Source: Patescibacteria group bacterium UBA6033
GTDB taxonomy: Bacteria; Patescibacteriota; Minisyncoccia; Phycocordibacterales; Phycocordibacteraceae
Length of the DNA stretch: 26,540 bases
NCBI GenBank assembly: GCA_002429325.1
Contig: DIZH01000004.1
Location: forward strand, 1-26,540
Direction: 5' to 3'
The translations under genes and the position numbers were made by a program. This document shows, one piece after another, positions 1-7,352 of the stretch. The notes under the pieces are model-generated. The model saw only the letters and a list, made by a program, of their open reading frames with translations. It was not told the origin of the DNA and made no database searches. The number at the start of each line of letters is the position of its first letter. The first letter of the stretch is position 1.

Positions 1-527
1 CCATCCCACAGGCCGGCAGATGAAGAAGTGTTGTCGCGAATAAAAAGAATGCGCGCACCACCAGAAAGATTGTTCCCTGTTCGAGTCGCCGGAGAAAGCG
101 TTGGAGTGCAGGGGTTGGTTCCGCCAAGATCGGTAGAATTGAAACTAACCCAGCCGAAGGACGGCGACCACGCATAGCCGGAAAGTTGCCCATCGCCTGG
201 AGGAATATTCACGCCATAGTTGTACGCAACGGTGGTGCTATTATCGCCACCGCAAGCGCCTGTATCGATGAAACCGTTATGGTCAGTATCACAGTCAGTA
301 CTATTCATACTCAGCCAGCCGAGGCCGGTCTCGTTTCCATTCATGACCCCATCAGAACTCGACTCGCTACCTCCCCACGCAAATCCGCTTGTCGAATCGC
401 TCAAGCCAGCGAATGCTGATTTCGAGAAGATGCCAGTGGAAACGCCGATAGAAGTAACCAAAACGGTGCAGAGTGCAATGAATACTACCAACTTGAGAGG
501 GATTTTCTTTTTAAATTTTATATTCAT
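1..527 (-). CDS. Secreted GW-repeat surface protein, N-terminal part (runs off left edge)
   Basis: An open frame starts at the ATG complementary to 525-527 and stays open to the window edge (175 codons). The N-terminus MNIKFKKKIPLK is followed by a hydrophobic stretch and an Ala-Phe-Ala site, which is a Sec signal peptide. The mature part has two aromatic repeats, GLGWLSMN and LSGYAWSPSFGWVSFN, of a kind often seen in exported Patescibacteria proteins. Between them DTDHNGFID fits the DxDxNGxID calcium-binding loop of EF-hand, dockerin and thrombospondin type 3 modules. It is the last visible gene of the minus-strand envelope cluster, 57 nt after its neighbour. The frame reading is secure; function is unknown beyond a probable surface role. 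Confidence 0.8.
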   Translation of the reverse strand, partial: MNIKFKKKIPLKLVVFIALCTVLVTSIGVSTGIFSKSAFAGLSDSTSGFAWGGSESSSDGVMNGNETGLGWLSMNSTDCDTDHNGFIDTGACGGDNSTTVAYNYGVNIPPGDGQLSGYAWSPSFGWVSFNSTDLGGTNPCTPTLSPATRTGNNLSGGARILFIRDNTSSSAGLWD

Positions 528-584
528 GGAGTAGTGATACTTCTGAGTTGAATCTAGAGATATGCTGTGGAATAACCCCAGGAA

Positions 585-1175
585 TTATTTTAATTTCACC
601 GGCATGTGAATCAGTATGCTCTTTGCCGTCACCTCCGTTTCAGTATCCTTCAAAACTACGGCACTCTCAACCGTGATATTCGTTCCGACTGCAATATCGG
701 AAATTGCTGCGGCAACTGAAGAGCACGACTGCGAGCCGAGACCATTTTTTGGATTGAATGTACAAGATTCTTTTTCTATTTTTGTATCCGAAGAGACATG
801 AATCGTATAAGAGCGTTTTTGTTGGTCAAATGACGTTCCTTCAGCAAGCAAGCTGCCGCTCATTACTGAAGTCACCTTTAGTTCAGGTAACGCATAGGCG
901 ATTTTCGGCGTTCCCGTCGCCACGAACGTCCCACCAAATCCAACTGGAACCTTTGATAAATCTTGTTGGGAAGATGAGGCAGTGGTGCCTCCAAGAGCGC
1001 CCAGGCTGGTTTGAATGCCCGTCGCGTTGCTTCCGCCGACATATTTGAAATAGCCAACCACCACAATGCTCGTAATGATGGCTCCAAGAAGCATGCCGAT
1101 GCCAATGTATCTCAAAGAGCCTGGCATCACTCCCGACTTCTTTCCGTCGAACCGAGAGAAATCAATATCTGACAT
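585..1175 (-). CDS. Membrane-anchored hypothetical protein
   Basis: This 196-aa frame begins MSDIDFSRFDGKK. One transmembrane helix (about residues 26-46, IGIGMLLGAIITSIVVVGYF) is followed by a Ser/Thr/Gly-rich linker and an exported domain with two Cys (CTFN and QSCSS) and alternating beta-type sequence. I chose the start at 1175 because it overlaps the 3' end of the upstream gene by 14 nt (1162-1175), suggesting translational coupling; a longer frame to 1307 would run deep into that gene. The ending TEVTAKSILIHMPVK resembles small beta-barrel domains of the DUF5666 type, but I cannot confirm that. No family is recognised. Confidence 0.72.
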   Translation of the reverse strand: MSDIDFSRFDGKKSGVMPGSLRYIGIGMLLGAIITSIVVVGYFKYVGGSNATGIQTSLGALGGTTASSSQQDLSKVPVGFGGTFVATGTPKIAYALPELKVTSVMSGSLLAEGTSFDQQKRSYTIHVSSDTKIEKESCTFNPKNGLGSQSCSSVAAAISDIAVGTNITVESAVVLKDTETEVTAKSILIHMPVKLK

Positions 1176-1818
1176 ACCAGTCCAGGGCTGCTTGCACATA
1201 CGGGCCGCAACCGCTTCCATTGATACCAGTAATCGTTTCCCCATAGCCAGCGCTGGGCACAATACTGACGCAGGTGAGGATGCCGTTTCCTTTGTAGATA
1301 GCAACACCGAGGTTTTTATTGCCCGTCACCGTGCTCCCGCTCATGAGAGAGGTGTTGTCGGTATTTCCGGCATACCTCGACGGATCTTGGCATACCGCGT
1401 ACCCGTCTGATCCAACGAAAACATTGGTGCATTTCGCCTGTCCCGCTGGGAGGGTAATATATGTGCCATTTGCAGGGAAATACGCGGATCCTGTTGTGAT
1501 TGTTTTTACATCCGCCCCGTTGGAGATGGCTGTTGCAAGATCGCCAGCGGCAAAGGCTCCCCATGGGCCGTTTGACTGCACTTTGTGCCATCGCCCATCC
1601 TGGAGGCATTCATTCTTATTCGCCCAGCCGTTTGTAGCATATGCTGCGCAATCAGTGACATATACCTTAAGGCCGACATCACCATTCGGAGGAGTAGCCG
1701 TCGGAGCGACCCAAGCATGAGCGAGCGAGAGATCAGACCCTAGTATGACAACTACTGCAATGGCAAGGAGAGCTGTAAACCAAGATGGATTCCTTTTTAA
1801 GAAAAACGGGGCTTTCAT
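1162..1818 (-). CDS. Secreted hypothetical protein with signal peptide
   Basis: This 218-aa protein begins MKAPFFLKRNPSWF. A hydrophobic core (about residues 14-30) ends at AHA before WVAPT, a good signal peptidase I site. The mature part has six Cys (including TDCAAY, NECLQD, AKCTNV and AVCQDP), Gly/Asn-rich loops and aromatic pairs, which suggests a disulphide-stabilised extracellular domain. It ends WYVRY at 1162 and overlaps the next gene by 14 nt. A 172-nt AT-rich gap separates it from the gene upstream, so it may start its own transcript, but I see no clear promoter. The family is not recognised. Confidence 0.75.
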   Translation of the reverse strand: MKAPFFLKRNPSWFTALLAIAVVVILGSDLSLAHAWVAPTATPPNGDVGLKVYVTDCAAYATNGWANKNECLQDGRWHKVQSNGPWGAFAAGDLATAISNGADVKTITTGSAYFPANGTYITLPAGQAKCTNVFVGSDGYAVCQDPSRYAGNTDNTSLMSGSTVTGNKNLGVAIYKGNGILTCVSIVPSAGYGETITGINGSGCGPYVQAALDWYVRY

Positions 1819-1990
1819 ATTATTTTCTATTAGGTGTTATGTTCACAATAAGTAGTCTATCTTTCTCTAGTAGTATATCTCTTTTGATTAGTACAAATGA
1901 AATAAAAGATATCGTGGTGTGGACAACTATCCTCGTACAAATCATCCTCAAAAAAACACTGTATATCTTGAAGAAGAGAATGAATCGGGA
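1819..1990. other. AT-rich intergenic gap
   Basis: This gap separates the Cys-repeat surface gene, whose stop is at 1991, from the secreted protein starting at 1818. On the minus strand a T7 run (about 1950-1957) follows the upstream stop, but I see no strong stem before it. No gene or convincing promoter hexamer pair was found. Confidence 0.5.
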
Positions 1991-3829
1991 TTAGAATTCC
2001 TGGTAGACCGGCGAGATATTGACAATCACGGTCGCGGCCTTTGCGATGGCAACGCCATTTATATCCTTACAGGACAGTACATAGGTTGTCTGGCCGGTAA
2101 TCGTATCTGGACTTGAACCGGAAATGACCTTTGAAGCATCTGCCGTCAGACTCTTCCAAGAGACGCCATTTCGAGTGATGTTACAGCTATTCACATTGGT
2201 AGCACTCCACGTGACTGTGGTGGAACCTCCGCTCAATACACGGTCTGGTTTTGCAGTGATAGAGAGTACCGGAATGACAACAGCAACGGTAGCATGGGCA
2301 TTGGCTAAGGAACCGTTAGATCCAGTACAGATGACGGAATACGCCGAGGTCGTCACGGGACTGACCGCGGCACTCCCTGAAGTAGCATTGCCTGTAGAAA
2401 ATCCTCCGGGCGAAGTGCAGTTGACAGCATTCGTTGACGACCACGTGAGCGTTGAGGACTGTCCTGCAACAATGGTTTCGGGAGAAGCAGAAAGCGAAGC
2501 AGTGACCACTGATGCACTGGTGCTACAGAACTGATTCGTATAACTGCCGCTCAACACTCCGTTCGTACAGGTGCGGGTCTCGGAATGGGTTGTGCATGAG
2601 TCCGAAGAACTAACGGTAGGGGTATTGTAAGCGGTGACCGAACTACCGTCTCCAATCGTCCCGCCCCAAGGGATCGAGCAGGAACCGGCGCCGATGACGG
2701 ACACAGCAGCCGATCTGACTGGCGATGTTCCGGCAGGACCAGAGCATTGGAACGTGAAGGTAGTATCGGTATACAGAGGATTAGTCAATCCGCTTCCTGA
2801 GAGCGTACCCGAGTTAGACCAAGGACCTCCTGCGCTACAGCTAGTAGCATTGGATGAGCTCCAGGAGAGAGTCGATTGGTCGCCAGAAGAAACCGAAGCG
2901 GGCGAAGCACTGAGGGACGCAGTCGGTGCATCAGCAGGGGGAGCATACCAGCACAAATCACTTCCGGAACCGCCGTTGCTCCCGTCGCAATACCAGTGAT
3001 AATTTCCGTTGGCCTGCGGAGCGTTTGCACCGAGGGTTCCCGACGAACAACCGTTGATTGGGTAACTGCCACTGCCGCCAGATGGAGTTGCACTCGTCGC
3101 GCAGGCGCCAGTAACAGGGGTAGGTGGAGGCGGCGGAGTATACCAGCAAAGCGGACCTTCAGTACCGTCACTGCCATTGCAGTACCAGTAATATACTTCG
3201 TAGGGGGTTGTCTGAAGAGAATTCCGTCCGAGAGTTCCACTCGAACAATCGTTGATTGGATAATTTCCGTTGCCGCCAGATGGAGTTGCACTCGCCGCGC
3301 AAGCGCCAGCGACAGGGGTGGGTGGGGCCGGCGGAGCATACCAGCAGAGGTCGCTTCTTGCTCCACCGTTACTCCCGTCGCAGTACCATTGGTAGGTGCC
3401 ATCTGGTTGTTTAGCGTTTGCACCGAGAGTACCTACCGCGCAAGCATTCACTGCGGAATTATCGCACTGCCCTACGACGGGGACGGGGGGATAATACCAA
3501 CAGAGAGAACTCGAGGCACCGCCATCTGTTCCATCGCAGTACCACTGATATGCCCCGTCAGGCTGTATGGCGTTTGCGCCGAGAGTTCCAGCTGCACAAC
3601 TATTTGCTGCAGACATATCACATACACCGTTGACGGGACTGCTGGCGCACGCAGCAAAGACCTCTCCAGCCCCAAGCTGCTCCGACCATTCTAGCGAATT
3701 TGCTCCTGGAGCAATCGCGATATGTTGATGCGTCTTCGGCAACACAAAGACGAATGCGATTACAGCTACGCACGCGAAACCTAGCATACTGCGGAATGCA
3801 GCCTTGTGCGTACGGACCAATTTTCTCAT
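1991..3829 (-). CDS. Surface protein with four Cys repeats and three Ig-like domains
   Basis: This large exported protein starts MRKLVRTHK with a hydrophobic helix (SMLGFACVAVIAFVFVL). Four tandem four-Cys repeats follow, each with C..C..GTLG.N....YWYCDGS.G....LCWY.PP. The first two are about 50 aa; the last two are about 66 aa and near-copies at DNA level (198-nt offset near 3074 and 3272). Then come an Ig-like domain, a Cys-rich insert with TRTCTNG, and two more Ig-like domains carrying the typical S.SASP..V..G.S.TL.WSS.N...C signature. A frame from 3859 exists, but a TATACT box (3837-3842) lies inside that extension, 7 nt before the ATG at 3829, so I prefer 3829. Probably a cell-surface adhesin or stalk protein; the repeats suggest unequal-crossover expansion. 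Confidence 0.85.
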   Translation of the reverse strand: MRKLVRTHKAAFRSMLGFACVAVIAFVFVLPKTHQHIAIAPGANSLEWSEQLGAGEVFAACASSPVNGVCDMSAANSCAAGTLGANAIQPDGAYQWYCDGTDGGASSSLCWYYPPVPVVGQCDNSAVNACAVGTLGANAKQPDGTYQWYCDGSNGGARSDLCWYAPPAPPTPVAGACAASATPSGGNGNYPINDCSSGTLGRNSLQTTPYEVYYWYCNGSDGTEGPLCWYTPPPPPTPVTGACATSATPSGGSGSYPINGCSSGTLGANAPQANGNYHWYCDGSNGGSGSDLCWYAPPADAPTASLSASPASVSSGDQSTLSWSSSNATSCSAGGPWSNSGTLSGSGLTNPLYTDTTFTFQCSGPAGTSPVRSAAVSVIGAGSCSIPWGGTIGDGSSVTAYNTPTVSSSDSCTTHSETRTCTNGVLSGSYTNQFCSTSASVVTASLSASPETIVAGQSSTLTWSSTNAVNCTSPGGFSTGNATSGSAAVSPVTTSAYSVICTGSNGSLANAHATVAVVIPVLSITAKPDRVLSGGSTTVTWSATNVNSCNITRNGVSWKSLTADASKVISGSSPDTITGQTTYVLSCKDINGVAIAKAATVIVNISPVYQEF

Positions 3830-3836
3830 ATGCTTT

Positions 3837-3842
3837 AGTATA
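3837..3842 (-). promoter_or_regulatory. -10 box of the Cys-repeat/Ig surface gene
   Basis: The minus strand reads TATACT, seven bases before the ATG at 3829. There is no Shine-Dalgarno sequence between, so the transcript is probably near-leaderless. The box lies inside the longer alternative frame, which argues for the shorter start. No good -35 is visible. Confidence 0.55.
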
Positions 3843-3881
3843 CGGTTATGTGGGTGCATTTGCGCGGGTTATCAACAATAT

Positions 3882-4760
3882 TTATCTGCCCAGCGCCGCA
3901 TATGCTTTGAGTATATTTTTAGCAATTCCCCCTTGTATAGCTTCTATCCCAAAAAGTGCCATCGATGGATTATTACCCGGATATGCACGCTGCCAATCAG
4001 TCTCGGTAAGCATCGATGCATACTTTTGTGCCTTTGTGAGTGCAAAAACCGCTTGGGAAGGGTTATGCACATTTAATTCCATGATCCCGAGAGCGTCCCA
4101 AAGCCAAGGGTTCTCGGCACCTCCTTCAGCTTTCGCAATAGCCTCTTTAAGGACTTTTGCCGCGTCCGAATATTTCTTTTCTTTAGCAAGCACAAAAGCC
4201 AGGTCGTTGTACCCTGCCCACTCTCTCGGTGCCCAAGCGGTAAACGCTTCAAAATCTTGTTCTGCGAGCACAAGGTCACCCGGCAATCCTCGATACGCAT
4301 ACGTGAGACCGCGCATATAAAGTGTCCTCTTGTTTGTCGGATAGAGCAAGAGCTCAGCATTCAAATCCGCAAGTGCCGCATTGAAATCTGCGTACACGAA
4401 CTCGATGCGCGCACGCATATAGTGTGCGATTGCGATTGTAGGATTGATTTCAATCGCTTTTCCAAAAGCTTTCACAGCCAAAGGGAGATTATACGGACGT
4501 GCACCCGAAGTACCAATTGCTGCTTGATTCCCAAAATAGTACTCCCCAATCTCCATTGCGAGCAGCGTGTCCGTCCTGTCGAGCATAAGCGTAAGCGTGC
4601 CTCCCTGATACTGTTTCCAGACATGACGAGCAGCGAGTGTCGGCACTGGAGTATAGAACCACATAGCTGCCACAATAGTGCTAACCGCCAAAACACTCGC
4701 ACTCGTGCGGATAAGCCAAGAAGGCATCGTGCGTATACGCGCACGAATCAGCTTTAACAT
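3882..4760 (-). CDS. Membrane-anchored TPR protein
   Basis: This 292-aa protein starts MLKLIRARIRTMPSWL and has a transmembrane helix (SASVLAVSTIVAAMWFY) near residues 18-34. The rest is alpha-helical with TPR-like pairs, for example AVKAFGKAIEINPTIAIAHY, ALADLNAELLLYPTNKRTLY, AEQDFEAFTAWAPREWAGY and AAKVLKEAIAKAEGG. TPR arrays are protein-interaction scaffolds; here they would face outside the membrane. A GTG start at 4814 (18 aa longer) would leave only 4 nt after the previous gene, so the start is uncertain. It follows another anchored TPR gene, and the pair probably serves the same envelope assembly. Confidence 0.8.
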   Translation of the reverse strand: MLKLIRARIRTMPSWLIRTSASVLAVSTIVAAMWFYTPVPTLAARHVWKQYQGGTLTLMLDRTDTLLAMEIGEYYFGNQAAIGTSGARPYNLPLAVKAFGKAIEINPTIAIAHYMRARIEFVYADFNAALADLNAELLLYPTNKRTLYMRGLTYAYRGLPGDLVLAEQDFEAFTAWAPREWAGYNDLAFVLAKEKKYSDAAKVLKEAIAKAEGGAENPWLWDALGIMELNVHNPSQAVFALTKAQKYASMLTETDWQRAYPGNNPSMALFGIEAIQGGIAKNILKAYAALGR

Positions 4761-4818
4761 TGCGTGAGACTGTTTATACAAAGATGGGACGCCCACACCA
4801 ATATTCTTTACCACTTAC

Positions 4819-5931
4819 TCAGAAATCAGATGCTTTCCATCCGAGCGAAATGAGATACGTCTTGAAGTCAGAATCGATTCGACCCATCTTGATGATTTGT
4901 TTTTTGTATTTCACAAGAGACGTATCAGTACGAACTGCACGACAAAAACTCACAACATTGGGGTAAATTTGTGCATCATTACCGACTCGAAACGGCAAAA
5001 GAAGTTTTTTGATATCCGAGGATCTTGCAACCCCGTAGTAGTCGGCGAGAAATGCTGCGTAATTAAATACGTTGAAACTCCCTGGCTTATTACCGAGTGA
5101 AGTATTGTAAGCTGCTCCCGATTGGAAATAGAGTTCTGCTTCTTTTGGATCACCAGCGCCCACTGATAAGAGAAGCGCGACTGTCGCCCCCTCTCGAGCA
5201 AAAGTCTCTGCCACAAGCGTCGATTCTTCTGGAATGGTCTTCATTCTCTCGATGCCTGCGTTCGCTATTTGTAAGTTTTGCTTTATGAGCGTAAGGTACG
5301 CCATCCCCTCGGGGGTTGTGGTTGCTCCATGGAGAGTTTGTGTAATTTCGTTCGCATACCCATACGCAACTCGTGCTGCACTAGGACCACTTGGGTATAG
5401 GCTTAGAGCATATTCGAACAGCTTTATGTAGGCCATGTTTTCACTATTACCCTTCTGGAAAGAGTCATATGGCGCATCTTTAAATGTTTCTGCAAAGATC
5501 GTTGAACTTGCAGCCGTATCGATATTCAAGTAGTACATAAGGCCGATTTCTTGGACCGAATGAGCGCGCGAATTGGCATAATTGGATGGATCAGCGGCAA
5601 TAGATTTAAACTCCGCAATTGCATCTTTATAGTTACCCAATTGTTCATTCATTACAGCAATGAGGACTCGTATTTGAGCTGCCTGTGTCTGATCCTGTGC
5701 TCCAATCAAGGCTTTTTTATATGATTGAAGGGCTAGATTATATTCCCCAACTTTCCTATAAGAATCCGCATTTATAAAATCCTGGTTTTTCGCCTGTAAC
5801 ACTGCTGTAGGAGTATTGCTGGCTGAGTATGACACTGGAGCGGGTGTTCTAAAATAGAAGAACCAAGTACCGACAGCAATAGTGATAAGAGCGAGAACTC
5901 CAAGAATCCCTATAAGAATATTTTTATTCAT
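4819..5931 (-). CDS. Membrane-anchored TPR-like protein
   Basis: This 370-aa protein has an N-terminal membrane helix (ILIGILGVLALITIAVGTWFFYF, residues 5-27) and then a helical exported region. TPR-like units are visible (INADSYRKVGEYNLALQSYKKAL, IRVLIAVMNEQLGNYKDAIAEF) with longer helical hairpins after them. It begins 6 nt after the Gly-rich gene and is followed closely by a second TPR gene, so the three are almost certainly cotranscribed. No enzymatic motif is seen. Its likely role is a scaffold in an envelope or pilus-related complex; the specific function is unknown. Confidence 0.82.
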   Translation of the reverse strand: MNKNILIGILGVLALITIAVGTWFFYFRTPAPVSYSASNTPTAVLQAKNQDFINADSYRKVGEYNLALQSYKKALIGAQDQTQAAQIRVLIAVMNEQLGNYKDAIAEFKSIAADPSNYANSRAHSVQEIGLMYYLNIDTAASSTIFAETFKDAPYDSFQKGNSENMAYIKLFEYALSLYPSGPSAARVAYGYANEITQTLHGATTTPEGMAYLTLIKQNLQIANAGIERMKTIPEESTLVAETFAREGATVALLLSVGAGDPKEAELYFQSGAAYNTSLGNKPGSFNVFNYAAFLADYYGVARSSDIKKLLLPFRVGNDAQIYPNVVSFCRAVRTDTSLVKYKKQIIKMGRIDSDFKTYLISLGWKASDF

Positions 5932-5937
5932 TTTATC

Positions 5938-6219
5938 TTATCGGCTACAGCCACCAGCACCAGCACCGCCGCCGCATCCAGCACCACCACCATCGCCGGC
6001 GCCGGCGCCAGTATAATCGACGACGTCTGGCGTGTGCGGAGTATCAGCGTGTGCGGTATTTTGGGTGAAGAAGCTGGCAGACGTATTTTTATTTTGACTT
6101 CCTAGGCTCGGAATTGCCATAAAGAAAAGTGCAAATAGCCCAAAAATGAGAGCAGCAATCACTATCACTCTTCGTGTGAAAACCTCCTTTTGACTGTGAG
6201 TATAGTGCTCCGCTATCAT
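5938..6219 (-). CDS. Small anchored protein with Gly-rich, two-Cys tail
   Basis: This 93-aa protein has a basic N-terminus, one transmembrane helix (VIVIAALIFGLFALFFMAI, about residues 18-36), a polar linker, and a C-terminal stretch of about 25 residues almost wholly Gly and Ala with two Cys (GGGAGCGGG and AGGCSR). A TATACT box with an extended TG sits 6 nt before the ATG, making it the probable first gene of the envelope operon. The tail could be a flexible or covalently linked surface extension. No modification enzyme or dedicated transporter is seen nearby, so I do not call it a peptide toxin. Confidence 0.72.
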   Translation of the reverse strand: MIAEHYTHSQKEVFTRRVIVIAALIFGLFALFFMAIPSLGSQNKNTSASFFTQNTAHADTPHTPDVVDYTGAGAGDGGGAGCGGGAGAGGCSR

Positions 6220-6225
6220 AAGAGA

Positions 6226-6231
6226 AGTATA
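6226..6231 (-). promoter_or_regulatory. Extended -10 promoter of the envelope operon
   Basis: The minus strand reads TGATATACT, an extended -10 (TGnTATACT), with six bases between the hexamer and the ATG at 6219. This predicts transcription starting at or within a base of the start codon. No consensus -35 is seen at the right distance, which is usual for extended -10 promoters. Confidence 0.6.
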
Positions 6232-6314
6232 TCAGAATGATGCGAGGGGATATAAACAGAGAGGTGATATATGTGAACAACAAAGAAATGACACTGTGAG
6301 GTGATCTAAGAGAC

Positions 6315-6343
6315 TTGACATATAGTCACGCTTACTATATAAT
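6315..6343 (+). promoter_or_regulatory. Perfect consensus sigma-70 promoter of the inserted two-gene unit
   Basis: TTGACA at 6315-6320 and TATAAT at 6338-6343 are separated by exactly 17 bases, a full match to the sigma-70 consensus. A start near 6350 would give a 5' leader of about 64 nt before the ATG at 6414, unlike the near-leaderless spacing of many neighbouring genes. Confidence 0.85.
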
Positions 6344-6413
6344 GCCCATTACGTCTGGATGCAGACGAGTACCTTTCCACGCTGCACGCTGCAGCACAAC
6401 TAGGAGTAATCTC

Positions 6414-7070
6414 ATGAGACTCATTGTCTTTGTTTTCGCTGCCCTGTTTGCCGGCGTTGGCGCATTCGCGCAATCGGCAGAAGGCGGACCCGCTGTCGCG
6501 GTCAGCCCGCCGCGACACACCATCATTGGTGGGAAGGAGGTTGGATGGTTTATCGACTTCTCTCAGGTCTCCCGCTCGCAAAGGTGGGAGATGGGGTGGA
6601 GCGACGACGGTCTCACCACTTCCTCCGGCCTCGAGAAATACGACAACGTGGCGCTCAGTGCGTCCGGAGTGGCGGGGTGGCGTGTCACCGGCAGGGACAT
6701 CGCCCTGTCCACTGGATATGGGCCAAGTTTCATCTCGATCATAAAAATCGACGGCAGCACCACCACTGTCAGGGACATTATGCTGCTGCAATACAGGGCA
6801 ATGTCCCTGGATCGCAGGGGGCTGCCGCACGGGTTCGATCTTGACGGGGAGAAATGCGTCGAAATTGCGGCGGACACGCAGTCATGTGCGATTCCACTCA
6901 AGTTCGAATCGCCGCCGAAGTCCTTCTATGCTGTGTTCCACAGCTGGAAGGTCGGGGACAGCACGTTCGTGCTGACGGTCCGCAACGCGCAGCCAGTGCC
7001 TGACCGCGCGAAGCCTGAAGAAGGCATGAAGATCCTGGTCTCACTCATCAGGATCGGTTCGTCAGACTGA
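6414..7070 (+). CDS. Exported hypothetical protein of the inserted unit
   Basis: This 218-aa protein starts at the ATG at 6414, preceded by AGGAG with good spacing; the longer frame from 6315 would start inside the promoter. MRLIVFVFAALFAGVGAFA before QSAEGG is a clean Sec signal peptide. The mature domain has Trp/Gly-rich beta sequence, two Cys (EKCVEI and QSCAIP) that could form a disulphide, and a C-terminal VGDSTFVLTVRN segment. I do not recognise a family; the general look is a periplasmic protein of a Gram-negative bacterium. GC-rich codon choice, strong Shine-Dalgarno use and opposite orientation set it apart from the adjacent genes. The next gene, a lipoprotein, follows after 27 nt in the same unit. 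Confidence 0.75.
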   Translation: MRLIVFVFAALFAGVGAFAQSAEGGPAVAVSPPRHTIIGGKEVGWFIDFSQVSRSQRWEMGWSDDGLTTSSGLEKYDNVALSASGVAGWRVTGRDIALSTGYGPSFISIIKIDGSTTTVRDIMLLQYRAMSLDRRGLPHGFDLDGEKCVEIAADTQSCAIPLKFESPPKSFYAVFHSWKVGDSTFVLTVRNAQPVPDRAKPEEGMKILVSLIRIGSSD

Positions 7071-7097
7071 ATTTCCCGCTCACAGAAAGGAGCTTGT

Positions 7098-7298
7098 ATG
7101 AAGTTCATTGTTGTAGCTTACGTTGCCGCTTCTCTGCTCCTCGCGGGGTGCGACTACAAGGTCGAGACCCGGCCAGTGGCGCCGACCAACTATCGGCCCA
7201 TGCAGGAAAAGGTCCTGCAGACGGCGACATCAGATCGGGGTTTCGCCGACGACGGCCTGATGTGCAAAAGGGATGATTACGATCCTGAGGCCCAGTGA
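7098..7298 (+). CDS. Small lipoprotein of the inserted unit
   Basis: This 66-aa protein starts MKFIVVAYVAASLLLAGC, a classic lipobox (LLAGC) with Cys18 as the predicted lipidated residue. A strong Shine-Dalgarno (GAAAGGAG) precedes it. The mature part is about 49 residues, polar, with one more Cys (LMCKRDD) and no recognised domain. It ends 14 nt before an intrinsic terminator. Diacyl-lipoprotein anchoring would place it in an envelope membrane. With the upstream exported protein it forms a compact plus-strand unit that looks acquired. Confidence 0.72.
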   Translation: MKFIVVAYVAASLLLAGCDYKVETRPVAPTNYRPMQEKVLQTATSDRGFADDGLMCKRDDYDPEAQ

Positions 7299-7312
7299 GG
7301 GCCAAATCGATG

Positions 7313-7348
7313 GGGGCGCACGTTTCGTGTGCCCCTTATCTTTTTTTT
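7313..7348 (+). terminator. Intrinsic terminator of the inserted unit
   Basis: A stem of GGGGCGCAC and GTGTGCCCC (one G-U pair) with loop GTTTC spans 7313-7335, followed by a T-rich tail with eight consecutive T at 7341-7348. This is a textbook Rho-independent terminator. Confidence 0.88.
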
Positions 7349-7352
7349 ATAC

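Noticed and set aside
6315..7348. Insertion sequence or integron cassette carrying the two exported genes
   Set aside because: No terminal inverted repeats, target duplication, transposase or attachment site was found at the borders.
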